From JAVBRA01 sp031548435 (lineage in GTDB: Bacteria; Bacteroidota; Bacteroidia; Bacteroidales; Rikenellaceae): a DNA stretch of 64,000 bases. This document shows positions 15,208-24,184 of the stretch, one piece after another; within the stretch, counting starts at the first letter, position 1; each line of letters opens with the position of its first letter. The stretch is from NCBI GenBank assembly GCA_031548435.1, contig JAVBRA010000009.1, positions 1 to 64,000 of the forward strand. Direction: 5' to 3'. A program made the translations under genes and the position numbers. The notes beneath the pieces were generated by a model. That model did no database searches. It saw nothing but the letters and a program-made list of their open reading frames with translations, and had not been told where the DNA came from.

Positions 15208-16403
15208 TCGTCGAGGCCTCCGTTGATTTTGTAGTAGATCATGTTCTGGTTGCCGAAGATCTTGCTGAAGCCTTCGACGTCCTTGCCCGTCCAGGCGTTG
15301 TTCACCTCGCCGTAGGCGCCGAAGGCGTTCGACATCAAATCGTGCGGCGAGTCGATGCCAACGATCACATAGCGGTAAGGCAGCAGTTCGATGAACACCT
15401 TGCCCGACACCGTGCGCTGGCTGCTCTCCATCATCGCCTCGATGTCGCGCATCACCGGATCGTAGAACTGCCCTTCGTGCAGCCAGTTGCCGTAGAAGGC
15501 GGCCATCTGGTCTTTCCAGAACAGCTGCCACTTGGTGAGGGTGTGCTTTTCGAGCGTGTGGTGCGCCTTGATGATCAGGATGGGGGCGGCAGCCTCGAAG
15601 CCCACGCGGCCCTTGATGCCGATGATGGTGTCGCCCACATGCATGTCGCGGCCGATGGCGTAGGGGGCGGCGATCCGCTGCAGGGCCTGGATGGCCTCCA
15701 CCGGGTGCTTGTAGGTCTTATCGTCGATGGCCTTGAGTTCGCCTTTGTCGAACGTGAGGGTAACCTTGCGCGGGGCGGTCTCGGTCAGTTGCGACGGATA
15801 GGCCGACTCGGGCAGCGTGGCGCTCGATGTCAGCGTCTCCTTACCTCCTACCGACGTCCCCCAGATGCCCTGGTTGATCGAGTATTCGGCCTTTTTGAAA
15901 TCCATGTCGACGCCGTTGGCCTTGAGGTAGTTGATCTCCTCCTCGCGGCTGAGCCTCTTCTCGCGCACCAGCGCAATCACCTCGATCTCGGGGGCGATGG
16001 TATTGAACACCATGTCGAAACGCACCTGGTCGTTGCCCGCGCCCGTGCTCCCGTGGCAGATATAGTCGGCTTTCGTCTTCCTGGCATAACGGGCGATGGC
16101 CGTGGCCTGCGAGATGCGCTCGGCGCTCACCGACAGCGGATAGGTGCTGTTTTTAAGCACATTGCCGAACACCATGTATTTGATGGTCGTTTCGTAATAC
16201 TCTTCCGTCACGTCGATGCACTTGTGCGACGCCACGCCGAGGGCATAAGCCCGTTTTTCGATCTCGTCGAGTTCCTTTTCGGAGAATCCGCCCGTGTTGA
16301 CGATCACCGAATGGACTTCGAGCCCCATCTCTTTCGACAGGTAAATGGCGCAGTACGAGGTATCCAACCCTCCGCTGAACGCCAGAACGACTTTCTTTTT
16401 CAT
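15204..16403 (-). CDS. argG: Argininosuccinate synthase ArgG
   Basis: A 399-residue ATP-dependent ligase joining citrulline and aspartate. The PP-loop AFSGGLDTSYCAIYL is followed by GSTGAGNDQVRF, SINQGIWGTSVGG, IGRDMHVGDTIIGIKGR and AFYGNWLHEGQFYDP. Length is normal. It lies 107 bp downstream of the GNAT gene and overlaps argC. The following urea-type step (argH) is not in the window. Confidence 0.97.
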   Translation of the reverse strand: MKKKVVLAFSGGLDTSYCAIYLSKEMGLEVHSVIVNTGGFSEKELDEIEKRAYALGVASHKCIDVTEEYYETTIKYMVFGNVLKNSTYPLSVSAERISQATAIARYARKTKADYICHGSTGAGNDQVRFDMVFNTIAPEIEVIALVREKRLSREEEINYLKANGVDMDFKKAEYSINQGIWGTSVGGKETLTSSATLPESAYPSQLTETAPRKVTLTFDKGELKAIDDKTYKHPVEAIQALQRIAAPYAIGRDMHVGDTIIGIKGRVGFEAAAPILIIKAHHTLEKHTLTKWQLFWKDQMAAFYGNWLHEGQFYDPVMRDIEAMMESSQRTVSGKVFIELLPYRYVIVGIDSPHDLMSNAFGAYGEVNNAWTGKDVEGFSKIFGNQNMIYYKINGGLDE

Positions 16404-16510
16404 ATTTTTTCCAAATTATTTCAAATGCATGTTTCTCTATGTCGTCCCCCCTGTGTCATCCCGAGCAACCCGACCACGCAGTGGAGTCTCAAAGTGAGCC
16501 TGCGGCCCCC

Positions 16511-17077
16511 TTACACCTCCTCCATCAACGGTTTGTCTTTGGCCGGATCGAACAGCATGGCCGTGCAGAGGCAGTTTTTCCGCTCCTTGGCCTCCAGGAT
16601 GGGATAATTGATGCAACTTTCGCATCCCTTCCAGAACATGTCGTCGTCGGTCAGCTCCGAGAACGGCACCGGACGATAGCCCAGCTCCGAGTTGATCTTC
16701 ATCACCGCAAAGCCGGTCGTCAGCCCGAACAGCTTGGCCCCGGGATATTTTTTGAGCGACAGGAAAAAAGTCTTGGTCTTGATGGCTTTGGCCAGCCCCA
16801 GTTGCCGGAACTCGGGCACGATGATCAATCCCGAATTGGCCACGTACTTACCATGCCCCCACGTCTCGATGTAGCTGAACCCGGCCCAGCGGCCGTCTTT
16901 ATGGAAAGCGATCACCGCCTTGCCCTCGCGCATCTTGCCCGCCACGTACTCGGGCTTGCGTTTGGCGATGCCCGTGCCGCGGGCTTTGGCGCTGCGGTGC
17001 ATCTCTTCGCAAATTTCCTCGGCAAAGCCCACATGGCTTTCGTTGGCTACCAGAATATCGAAATCGTCTATTGTCAT
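16511..17077 (-). CDS. GNAT-family N-acetyltransferase heading the arginine operon
   Basis: A 188-residue GNAT protein with the acyl-CoA-binding core visible as IIVPEFRQLGLAKAIKT (R/Q-x-x-G-L/G) preceded by NSGLIIVPEF. Two cysteine motifs at the C-terminus (WKGCESCINYPI and RKNCLC) are unusual for a plain GNAT. It is the first gene of the arg cluster and precedes argG, in the position where a glutamate N-acyltransferase would be useful; no ArgA or ArgJ homologue is present here. Inference: candidate N-acylglutamate synthase. It could instead modify another substrate. Confidence 0.85.
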   Translation of the reverse strand: MTIDDFDILVANESHVGFAEEICEEMHRSAKARGTGIAKRKPEYVAGKMREGKAVIAFHKDGRWAGFSYIETWGHGKYVANSGLIIVPEFRQLGLAKAIKTKTFFLSLKKYPGAKLFGLTTGFAVMKINSELGYRPVPFSELTDDDMFWKGCESCINYPILEAKERKNCLCTAMLFDPAKDKPLMEEV

Positions 17078-17529
17078 GGAGTAATATACCAGTTAAATAT
17101 TGATGGAAAACCGGCACAAGGGCACGGTTGCACAGAAGATACATTTCGGCGCGGAGCCGAAAAACTATCGTCGTCGTCGTGAACTGATATACGAAATGGA
17201 GGAATGCCTCGTGCAAAGGAGCGCCGAGGGAGTGAATGCCAATAAGTTATGGACGGATAGATTCACTTTGAATGATTTCCACTGTTAAACAGGCTGCAAA
17301 GGTATGAAAAAATCGCGTTTACACAATCGAACTCCCCTGATTTTAACAAATTCGCATGACCTGTGGAGTGTTTCTGCTCCCCGGACGAAGGGTCTCTGTT
17401 TTTTATCGGAAGAAAAATAAATGTATCCGGGCAGCCCGGAGGCACTTTATTATTATCTTTGTTGGAAGTAATGCAAATTTAGCCGGCTCCCCGGGAGGGC
17501 GCTTCCGGTTTACACACGCCTTGCATCAA
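17078..17529. other. 452-bp divergent intergenic region between the arg operon and clcA
   Basis: No gene is supported; a 62-codon plus-strand open frame has no start-site context or recognisable protein. The minus-strand arg promoter is at 17297-17326. A lone TATCTTTG for the plus strand at 17454-17461 could serve clcA but lacks an upstream TTTG. The arg leader would be about 210 nt, long enough for leader regulation. Confidence 0.6.
17297..17326 (-). promoter_or_regulatory. Promoter of the arginine operon
   Basis: On the minus strand TTG (17324-17326), a 19-bp spacer and TACCTTTG (17297-17304) match the Bacteroidetes consensus. The predicted transcript would have a ~210-nt leader before the GNAT start codon. 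Confidence 0.75.
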
Positions 17530-19305
17530 ATGAACAAATTCGTTTCCCGATTCCTATACCGGCCGTTAAAGTCGATCCCCGAAAAAAGGCTCCTGGTGCT
17601 GCTGGCCGTGGTTACGGGGCTGGCCAGCGGACTGGCGGCCAGCATTTTCGAGCGGCTGATCCACCTGATCAAACACGGGCTCACCAGTTGGGTCGAGGCG
17701 CAGGCGGTCAACTACCTCTACCTGCTGCTGCCGGCGGTCGGGATTTTGCTTGTGGTGCTTTTTTTGCGTTTTGCCATCAAGGACGACATCAGCGAGGGAG
17801 TGACCAAAGTGCTGGTGGCCATCTCGAAAAAAGGGTCGAAGATCAAGCCGCACAACTGCTACTCGTCGGTCGTGTCGGCGGCCACCACCATCGGCTTCGG
17901 CGGGTCGGTGGGGCCCGAGGCGCCGGCCATGATGACCGGATCGGCCATCGGATCGAACATCGCCCGGTTCATGAAGCTCAACTACAAAGAGACCACCCTG
18001 CTGTTGGGTTGCGGGGCGGCGGCGGCCATCTCGGCCATGTTCAAGGCGCCGCTCACCGGGGTGGTGTTTGTGCTGGAGGTGGTGATGCTCGACATTTCGG
18101 TGAGCCTGATTGTGCCCCTGCTGTTGTCCGCGGTTTCAGCCACATCGCTGGTCTACTTCCTTACCGGCTTCACGCCGCTTTTCTCGGTCGACGTCGAAGG
18201 GTTGTTCGAATTGCGCCACTTGCCGTTCTACGGTCTGCTGGCCATCATCTGCGGCCTGACGGGATTTTATTTCACCTCCGTGGCCTCGAAAATCGGAGGG
18301 CGGTTCGAAAAGATCAAAAGCGTGTATAGACGGTGGATCGTCGGCTCGGTGATGCTGGGCGTGATGATCTTCCTCTTCCCGCCGCTTTATGGCGACGGCT
18401 ACGGCTCGTTGCAGGCGCTGATGGCGGGCGACCATGCGCACATTTTCGACAACTCGCTGTTGTACGGGCTCCGAGACAATCTGCTGGTCATTGTCCTGTT
18501 TTTCATAGCCATTCCGCTGTTCAAGGTAGTGGCCATGGCCACTACCAACGGCGCGGGAGGGGTCGGAGGCTCATTCGCCCCGTCGCTGTTCGTGGGAGCG
18601 TTCCTGGGTTTTACGTTCGCCCTGGTGGCCAACCGCTATTTCGGCCTGACGCTTCCGGCGGCGGTTTTCGTGTTGGTGGGCATGTCGGGGGTAATGTCGG
18701 GGGTGATGAACGCGCCGCTGACCTCCATCTTCCTCATTGCCGAACTCACGGGGGGGTATTCGCTTTTCGTGCCGCTGATGCTGGTGGCCACGGTGTCGTA
18801 CCTGATCTGCTACTACCTCGAACCCTACTCGATCTACACCAAAAAACTCGCCGCCAAAGGCGAACTGATGACCCACAACAAAGACAATACGGTGCTGCTG
18901 TTCCTCAACCTGCGCAAACTCATCGAAACCGACCTTGCGAAAGTGCACCGCGACATGACCCTGGGCCAACTGGTGAATGTGGTGTCGGTGTCGCGGCGCA
19001 ACATCTTTCCGGTGGTCGATTTCGACGGGAAGCTGGAAGGAATCGTAACGCTCGACGACATCCGCAAAGATATGTTCTCGGCGGCGCTCTATAAGGAAAA
19101 CCACGTGTCGGACTACATGAACCCCGTGCCCGACGCCATTGTGGTCAACGAGTCGATGAACTCGGTTCTGGACAAGTTCGAGGCCACCCGAACATGGAAC
19201 CTGCCGGTGGTGGATGAAAAAGGGAAATACCTGGGATTTGTTTCCAAGTCAAAGATTTTCTCGGCCTACCGCGACCAGCTGATGGAGATCAGCGCCGACT
19301 ACTGA
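17530..19305 (+). CDS. ClC-family chloride channel/transporter with C-terminal CBS pair
   Basis: A 591-residue ClC protein with about ten to eleven membrane helices and two CBS domains (residues ~460-590; VVSVSRRNIFPVVDFDG, ATRTWNLPVVDEKG). The start MNKFVSRFLYRP at 17530 is preferred. Signature loops are GSVGPEAPAMMTG, ALTGVVFVLEV-like KAPLTGVVFVLEV and GGVGGSFAPSLFVGA. In the GREGP-equivalent loop the gating glutamate position is Val (G-S-V-G-P), and the usual GSGIP loop is replaced by GSKIKPHN. This suggests altered gating or coupling. CBS domains usually sense adenine nucleotides. Confidence 0.92.
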   Translation: MNKFVSRFLYRPLKSIPEKRLLVLLAVVTGLASGLAASIFERLIHLIKHGLTSWVEAQAVNYLYLLLPAVGILLVVLFLRFAIKDDISEGVTKVLVAISKKGSKIKPHNCYSSVVSAATTIGFGGSVGPEAPAMMTGSAIGSNIARFMKLNYKETTLLLGCGAAAAISAMFKAPLTGVVFVLEVVMLDISVSLIVPLLLSAVSATSLVYFLTGFTPLFSVDVEGLFELRHLPFYGLLAIICGLTGFYFTSVASKIGGRFEKIKSVYRRWIVGSVMLGVMIFLFPPLYGDGYGSLQALMAGDHAHIFDNSLLYGLRDNLLVIVLFFIAIPLFKVVAMATTNGAGGVGGSFAPSLFVGAFLGFTFALVANRYFGLTLPAAVFVLVGMSGVMSGVMNAPLTSIFLIAELTGGYSLFVPLMLVATVSYLICYYLEPYSIYTKKLAAKGELMTHNKDNTVLLFLNLRKLIETDLAKVHRDMTLGQLVNVVSVSRRNIFPVVDFDGKLEGIVTLDDIRKDMFSAALYKENHVSDYMNPVPDAIVVNESMNSVLDKFEATRTWNLPVVDEKGKYLGFVSKSKIFSAYRDQLMEISADY

Positions 19306-19472
19306 CAGGCACATTCCCATCGGAACCGGCATCCCGAACAGCGGCGCAGGATCTTCCGATTAGAAGGATCAATCTTTATTTCGCAACAAAGACCGCCATT
19401 GGGGATAACAGCCTCCTCCAATTCCCTGAATCGAAGTTGAGGCTTTTAGTCGCCGGGCCAGGCCACCCGCAA

Positions 19473-20027
19473 TCACTCTTTCTTATAAAGATCCAATTCT
19501 CCCGTCTCGATCTTATGGAAGATGCCGCTTAATTCGGAAATCACCGGCGAGACGAGCGCCAGCACGCCTTCGGTCGCGGGGTTCTCCTGCCCTTTGAGGC
19601 GATAGAGCACCACCGAATAGAGGGCGCGGAAACAGATCTCGATGTCGCTGATGCCGGGCTTGTCCATTCGGGCTTTCAGCTCCGGCAACTCCGGCGCAAG
19701 GGCGTAATACAAGGTGCGGTACTTTTCACCCACAGGCAGCGACAGCAGTTGGGTATGCAGATCGTTCAGGTCATCGACCAGGTGCATCGAATGGTCGAGG
19801 TGCCCGTGTTTTGTCTTGTGCTCGGCCACCAGCAGGTTCACCATCTCCATGTACCACAGGAACAGGTCGTACTGCTGCTGTGGCGTCAGGTCGGCGCGGG
19901 GACGCACCAGCGAGTCGTATATTTTGTCCTGGTCAAGTTCCAACGCACGCAAAATATCCTCCAGTTGCCACAGGTAGAGGATGTATTCGGCGATGTTCTC
20001 TTTGCGCTTTTTGCGGGCGATATCCAT
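19473..20027 (-). CDS. DUF4924 family protein
   Basis: A 184-residue, mostly helical cytoplasmic protein matching the Bacteroidetes DUF4924 family (KRKENIAEYILYLWQLEDILRA in two runs; LFLWYMEMVNLL; RALYSVVLYRLKG). Function unknown. It converges with clcA across a 167-bp gap and is separated from polA by 102 bp, so it is probably its own transcription unit or the tail of polA's. Confidence 0.85.
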   Translation of the reverse strand: MDIARKKRKENIAEYILYLWQLEDILRALELDQDKIYDSLVRPRADLTPQQQYDLFLWYMEMVNLLVAEHKTKHGHLDHSMHLVDDLNDLHTQLLSLPVGEKYRTLYYALAPELPELKARMDKPGISDIEICFRALYSVVLYRLKGQENPATEGVLALVSPVISELSGIFHKIETGELDLYKKE

Positions 20028-20129
20028 GATTATATGTCCATTAACGTGATTCTGCCAACTATTCCGTATAAAACCGATGAGTTAATTCCGCCTGCCGGCG
20101 CGGCCATCCTTTTAAAGGAAGCAAAAAAA

Positions 20130-22937
20130 TCAATGCGCTTCGAGCCAGTTTTCCCCCGAGTTGCATTCGACCGTCAGCGGCACACGGAGCCGGGCCACCC
20201 CCTCCATGCTGGCGGTCAGTATCTTCTTCACCTCTTCCAGTTCGCTCTTGTAGGTATTGACCACCAATTCGTCGTGTACCTGGAGGATGATCCGGGACTT
20301 CAGGCCACTGCTTTCCAGTGTTTTGTGGGCGGCGATCATGGCCAGCTTCATCACGTCGGCGGCGCTGCCCTGAATGGGGGCGTTGATGGCGTTGCGGTCG
20401 GCCAATCCGCGCACCACGGCGTTCGACGAATTGATGTCGGGCAGGTTTTTTCGGCGTCCGAACAAGGTGGCGACGTACCCCTTCTCCCTGGCTTGGGCGA
20501 TCGACCGGTCGATGTAGTGTCGCACGCCGGGGTAAGACGCAAAGTAGCCCTGGATCAGCGCCGACGCCTCGCCGCGCGGGATGTCGAGCCGTTGCGCCAA
20601 TCCGAACGCCGAGATGCCGTAGATAATGCCGAAGTTGGCCGTTTTGGCTTTGCGGCGCTGGTCGGAGGTCACCTCCTTCACGTCGACCCCGAAGATCTTC
20701 GCCGCCGTGGCCGAATGGATGTCTTCCCCGCCGAGGAACGCCTGCACAAGGCTGGGGTCTTCGCTCAGATGGGCCATGATCCGAAGCTCTATCTGCGAGT
20801 AGTCGGCCGAAACAAGGCAGCAACCGGCCCCCGAAGGGACGAACGCCTTGCGGATCTCGCGCCCGTGCCGGTCGCGGATGGGAATGTTTTGCAGGTTGGG
20901 GTTGTTCGAACTCAACCGCCCGGTCGAAGTTACCGCCTGGTTGAACGAGGTGTGGATGCGCCCCGTTTTCCTGTTGACCAGCAACGGCAGCGCCTCGATA
21001 TAGGTAGAGAGCAGTTTTTTGTACCCGCGGTACTCAAGGATCATCTCCACAACAGGATGGTTGTGCGCCAGGCTTTGCAGGTACTCCTCGTCGGTGCGGT
21101 ATTGCCTGGTCTTGGTCTTCTTGGGAGAGGGGTCGATGCGCAGTTTTTCGAACAACACCTCGCCCAACTGCCTGGCCGAGTTGACGTTGAGCAGCGGGTC
21201 GCCCGCCGCTTCCCGGATTTGGGCTTCGAGGGCGATCAGTTCGGTAGTCAGGTTCCGGCCCTGAGCGGCAAGTACCTCGGTGTCGATCTTCACGCCTTCG
21301 AGTTCCATGTCGGCCAGCACGCCGATGAGCGGCTCCTCGACCGTGCGGTAGAGTTCCTCCAGCCCCTCTTTTTGCAGCTGCGGCCACAATGCTTCTTTGA
21401 GTTGCAGGGTGACGTCGGCGTCTTCGGCGGCATACTCGACCACCCGATCCACCGGCACCCTGTCCATGGTAATCTGCCGCGCTCCCTTGCCGATCAGATC
21501 CTCGATGGGAACGGGCGAGTAGCCGAGGTATCTGCGCGCCAGATAGTCCATGTTGTGGCGGCTGTCGGCGTCCAACAGGTAGTGGATCACCATCGTGTCG
21601 TAGAAAAACCCGCGCACCTTGATCCCGTACTGAGCCAGCACCATCGCATCGAACTTGATGTTCTGGCCGACCTTGGCAATCTTTTCGTCCTCAAACAACG
21701 GTTTGAACGCATCGAGCAGTTGCATGGTCGCGCTTCGACTTTCAGGGCAGACGACATAATAAGCCTCGTGCGGCTTCACCGCGAACGACACCCCCACGAT
21801 GCGGTCGTTGAACACGTCGAATCCGGCCGTCTCGGTGTCGAAACAAAACAGGTCGTGCTTCTTAAGCTCCCCGGCCAGCCGCTCCGCCTCTTCGGCCGTG
21901 GTTATCTTTTCATAGGTATGGGCAACCGTTGCGGCGGTCTCGTAGTTCGACTCCTCGCTGAAGGCCGCACTGCTTCCGTCGTCAAACAGCGATCCTTGCA
22001 GGGAGGCCGCGCCGGAAGGCTTTTGAGGCGGATTGAAGAGCGAAGCCAGTTTCGGCTTGTCCTCGGAGCGGGCGACACCCTTCAGGAACATATTGAAATT
22101 GAGCTCTTTATAAATTTCCGAGAGCTTCTCTGTATCGGCAGGGTCGAGCGCCAACCGTTCGGGCACGAAGTCGATGGGCACATTCACGTCGATGGTAGCC
22201 AGCTTTTTCGACAGCACGATCCGGTCGCGGCTCGCCTCCACCGATTCTTTCAGCTTGCCCTTGAGCTTGTCGGTGTTGGCCAGCAGGTTCTCGACCGTGC
22301 CGAACTCGCCCACGAGTTTGGTGGCGCTCTTCTCGCCCACGCCCGGCACGCCGGGAATGTTGTCCGAGGCATCGCCCCACAAGGCCAGGATATCAGCTAC
22401 CTGGCGCGGATCGCTGATGCCATAGTAATCGTTGATCTTGTCGCATCCGACCACCTCGACCCCGTCGCCGTTCTTGCCCGGCTTGTACATGAATACCGTG
22501 GGACGGATCAGCTGGCCGTAGTCTTTGTCGGGGGTGACCATGTACACCTCGAACCCGGCCTCCGAGGCCTCGCGCGACAGGGTGCCGATGATGTCGTCGG
22601 CCTCGTAGCCGCACAACTCCAGCACGGGAATGTTCATCGCCCCCAGAATCCGTTTGATATACGGCACCGAGAGCGTGATGTCCTCGGGCGTCTGCTGGCG
22701 GTTGGCCTTGTAGTTGGGATCCAGCTCGTGCCGGAAAGTTTTCCCCTTCGAGTCGAACGCCACGCCGAGGTAGTGCGGCTGTTCGCGCTTCACCAGGTCG
22801 TTGATGAACTTGGTGAAGCCGAAAACGGCCGAGGTGTTCAGCCCCTCGTTGTTGCGCATGGGCCGCGCGATGAACGCGTAGTAGAACTTGTATATCAGCG
22901 CGTAGGCGTCGATCAGGAACAGTTTTTGTTTTTCCAT
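20130..22937 (-). CDS. polA: DNA polymerase I
   Basis: A 935-residue full-length Pol I. The N-terminal 5' nuclease domain (LFLIDAYALIYKFYYAF, DKDYGQL, GVPGVGEKSATKLV) is followed by a 3'-5' exonuclease domain with intact metal ligands (FDTETAGFD, NIKFDAMVLAQYG, YAAEDADVTLQL), so proofreading should work. The polymerase domain carries SADYSQIELRIMAHLS (motif A), RRKAKTANFGIIYG (motif B) and LQVHDELVV (motif C). It is 6 bp downstream of queD and co-directional with lrp-queD. Confidence 0.98.
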   Translation of the reverse strand: MEKQKLFLIDAYALIYKFYYAFIARPMRNNEGLNTSAVFGFTKFINDLVKREQPHYLGVAFDSKGKTFRHELDPNYKANRQQTPEDITLSVPYIKRILGAMNIPVLELCGYEADDIIGTLSREASEAGFEVYMVTPDKDYGQLIRPTVFMYKPGKNGDGVEVVGCDKINDYYGISDPRQVADILALWGDASDNIPGVPGVGEKSATKLVGEFGTVENLLANTDKLKGKLKESVEASRDRIVLSKKLATIDVNVPIDFVPERLALDPADTEKLSEIYKELNFNMFLKGVARSEDKPKLASLFNPPQKPSGAASLQGSLFDDGSSAAFSEESNYETAATVAHTYEKITTAEEAERLAGELKKHDLFCFDTETAGFDVFNDRIVGVSFAVKPHEAYYVVCPESRSATMQLLDAFKPLFEDEKIAKVGQNIKFDAMVLAQYGIKVRGFFYDTMVIHYLLDADSRHNMDYLARRYLGYSPVPIEDLIGKGARQITMDRVPVDRVVEYAAEDADVTLQLKEALWPQLQKEGLEELYRTVEEPLIGVLADMELEGVKIDTEVLAAQGRNLTTELIALEAQIREAAGDPLLNVNSARQLGEVLFEKLRIDPSPKKTKTRQYRTDEEYLQSLAHNHPVVEMILEYRGYKKLLSTYIEALPLLVNRKTGRIHTSFNQAVTSTGRLSSNNPNLQNIPIRDRHGREIRKAFVPSGAGCCLVSADYSQIELRIMAHLSEDPSLVQAFLGGEDIHSATAAKIFGVDVKEVTSDQRRKAKTANFGIIYGISAFGLAQRLDIPRGEASALIQGYFASYPGVRHYIDRSIAQAREKGYVATLFGRRKNLPDINSSNAVVRGLADRNAINAPIQGSAADVMKLAMIAAHKTLESSGLKSRIILQVHDELVVNTYKSELEEVKKILTASMEGVARLRVPLTVECNSGENWLEAH

Positions 22938-22943
22938 GGCTCG

Positions 22944-23396
22944 TTATTGATTGTCGGCCGCATGCCATTCGGCATAGGAGGTGGCCGTTTCATGAAGCCG
23001 GATATGACAAAGCGCCACCCCCTGCGGCAGCTGCGCCGCGATGGCGGCGGCGAACCGGCCGATCATATTCTCGCACGTGGGCTGATAATCAACCAACTCC
23101 ACCTTTTTAAAATACTCCCTGATGGCCGTAAACAACTCGCGGTTGTGGTCGGTCAGCCGCAGCACCAGGCAGTGGTCGAACCGCTCCACGACACTCTTGT
23201 TGACGATGCGCTTCAGATCGCCGAAGTCCATCACCATGCCGTATTTGGGGTCGTCCGGGTCGGCGCACGGCGCTCCTTCGACCGTGACGAACATCCGGTA
23301 CGAATGGCCGTGGATGTGCCGGCAGGCCCCATCGTACCCTTCGAGCGCGTGCGACATCTCGAACGAAAACTCTTTGGTCAGTCTGATCTTGCTCAT
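22944..23396 (-). CDS. queD: 6-carboxy-tetrahydropterin synthase QueD / PTPS family
   Basis: A 150-residue zinc enzyme of the 6-pyruvoyl-tetrahydropterin synthase fold. Zinc ligands are H16, H29 and H31, and the catalytic Cys25 sits in ACRHIHGHSY. DFGDLKRIV, FDHCLVL, PTCENM and LHETATSYAEW are also typical. In most bacteria this family makes 6-carboxytetrahydropterin for queuosine; queC/queE are not in the window. The start codon overlaps the end of the upstream lrp gene by 4 bp. Confidence 0.92.
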   Translation of the reverse strand: MSKIRLTKEFSFEMSHALEGYDGACRHIHGHSYRMFVTVEGAPCADPDDPKYGMVMDFGDLKRIVNKSVVERFDHCLVLRLTDHNRELFTAIREYFKKVELVDYQPTCENMIGRFAAAIAAQLPQGVALCHIRLHETATSYAEWHAADNQ

Positions 23397-23854
23397 TTTT
23401 TTCCTTCTATATCCACACTGCGGTCGATGGGCTGCTCCAGCGACATGAATGTCTCGGTCTGGGCGATACCGGGAATTTTATTCACCGTTTCGACCAGCGT
23501 TTTCATCAGGTGGCCGTTGTCCGTGCAGTACATTTTGATGATGAGGTTGAACCGTCCGGTGATGAAATGGCACTCGACCACCTCGGGGATCCGCTCCAGC
23601 GACTCGATCACCTGCTCGTACATTCCCGACCGGGTCAGCTGGATGCCGACGATCACGCACACGTCGTATCCCAACGCCTTGGGGCTGACGATCACCCGGG
23701 TGCCGACCACCACCCCGCCTTCTTCCAGCTTGCGCACCCGTTGGTGGATCGCCGCTCCCGAGACGCCGCACTCGCGGGCGATCTCCTGGAACGGGACGCG
23801 TGCATTTTTCAAAAGGAACGACAGGATTTTCCGGTCGGTGGCGTCAATGTTCAT
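23393..23854 (-). CDS. Lrp/AsnC-family transcriptional regulator
   Basis: A 153-residue regulator with an N-terminal helix-turn-helix (DATDRKILSFLLKNAR, ARECGVSGAAIHQRVRKLEE) and a RAM effector-binding domain (VIVGIQLTRSGMYE, FITGRFNLIIKM). Lrp-type proteins are octameric DNA-binding regulators responsive to amino acids. It is translationally coupled to queD and followed by polA. The target genes are unknown; kbl, whose E. coli homologue is in the Lrp regulon, is encoded about 330 bp upstream. Confidence 0.94.
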   Translation of the reverse strand: MNIDATDRKILSFLLKNARVPFQEIARECGVSGAAIHQRVRKLEEGGVVVGTRVIVSPKALGYDVCVIVGIQLTRSGMYEQVIESLERIPEVVECHFITGRFNLIIKMYCTDNGHLMKTLVETVNKIPGIAQTETFMSLEQPIDRSVDIEGKK

Positions 23855-23880
23855 GCGTCAGTTATTTGTGGTAAAGATAC

Positions 23881-23910
23881 AAAAACCGGGAGATACCGCG
23901 TACCTCCCGG
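23881..23910 (-). terminator. Rho-independent terminator downstream of kbl-lipoprotein
   Basis: On the minus strand CCGGGAG/CTCCCGG arms (loop ~16 nt, partly paired GTAC/GTAT) are followed directly by TTTTT. It ends the kbl and small-lipoprotein transcript just upstream of lrp. Confidence 0.75.
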
Positions 23911-24028
23911 AAATTTTCAGCCCGCTTTCCGGAAACAACCGGTTGCCCGACATCTTCCGGCATCTTATGGTTTGGCGACGGGTTCAACCCGAATGCGGAA
24001 ATGATCGTCGTTCGGGTCGCCGGTCTCT

Positions 24029-24178
24029 TTATTTGCGCCGCGCGGCCAGGTCAACCGTCTGAGCGTCTTTGCCGCAGCTCGACTTCAGTTCTTTGACCGG
24101 ATCCTTTGCGGCATCGCCGCCACAGGAGGCCGACACGGCGGCGACAAAACCAAAAGCCAACGCTTTCGATTTCATCAT
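24029..24178 (-). CDS. Tiny lipoprotein (49 residues) following kbl
   Basis: A 50-codon frame starting ATGATGAAATCG and ending TAA. The protein opens MMKSKALAFGFVAAV, then SASCGGDAAKD: basic start, hydrophobic core and a lipobox-like S-A-S-C at Cys19, so it should be lipidated. The mature part is only about 31 residues, with one further cysteine (SSCGKDAQ). It begins 6 bp after the kbl stop codon and is closed by the terminator at 23881-23910, which argues that it is a real gene in the kbl transcript. ATG 24175 is an alternative start. I recognise no family. Confidence 0.6.
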   Translation of the reverse strand: MMKSKALAFGFVAAVSASCGGDAAKDPVKELKSSCGKDAQTVDLAARRK

Positions 24179-24184
24179 CCCCGT

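Noticed and set aside
17100..17288. 62-codon plus-strand frame upstream of clcA
   Set aside because: No recognisable protein, no promoter or leader context, and it overlaps the arg operon leader on the other strand.
19749..24062. A very long open frame (over 1,400 codons) on the plus strand antisense to polA-queD-lrp
   Set aside because: It is the shadow of GC-rich genes on the other strand; its composition (Arg/Gly/His/Gln-rich) matches no protein family, while the minus strand encodes unmistakable PolA, QueD and Lrp.
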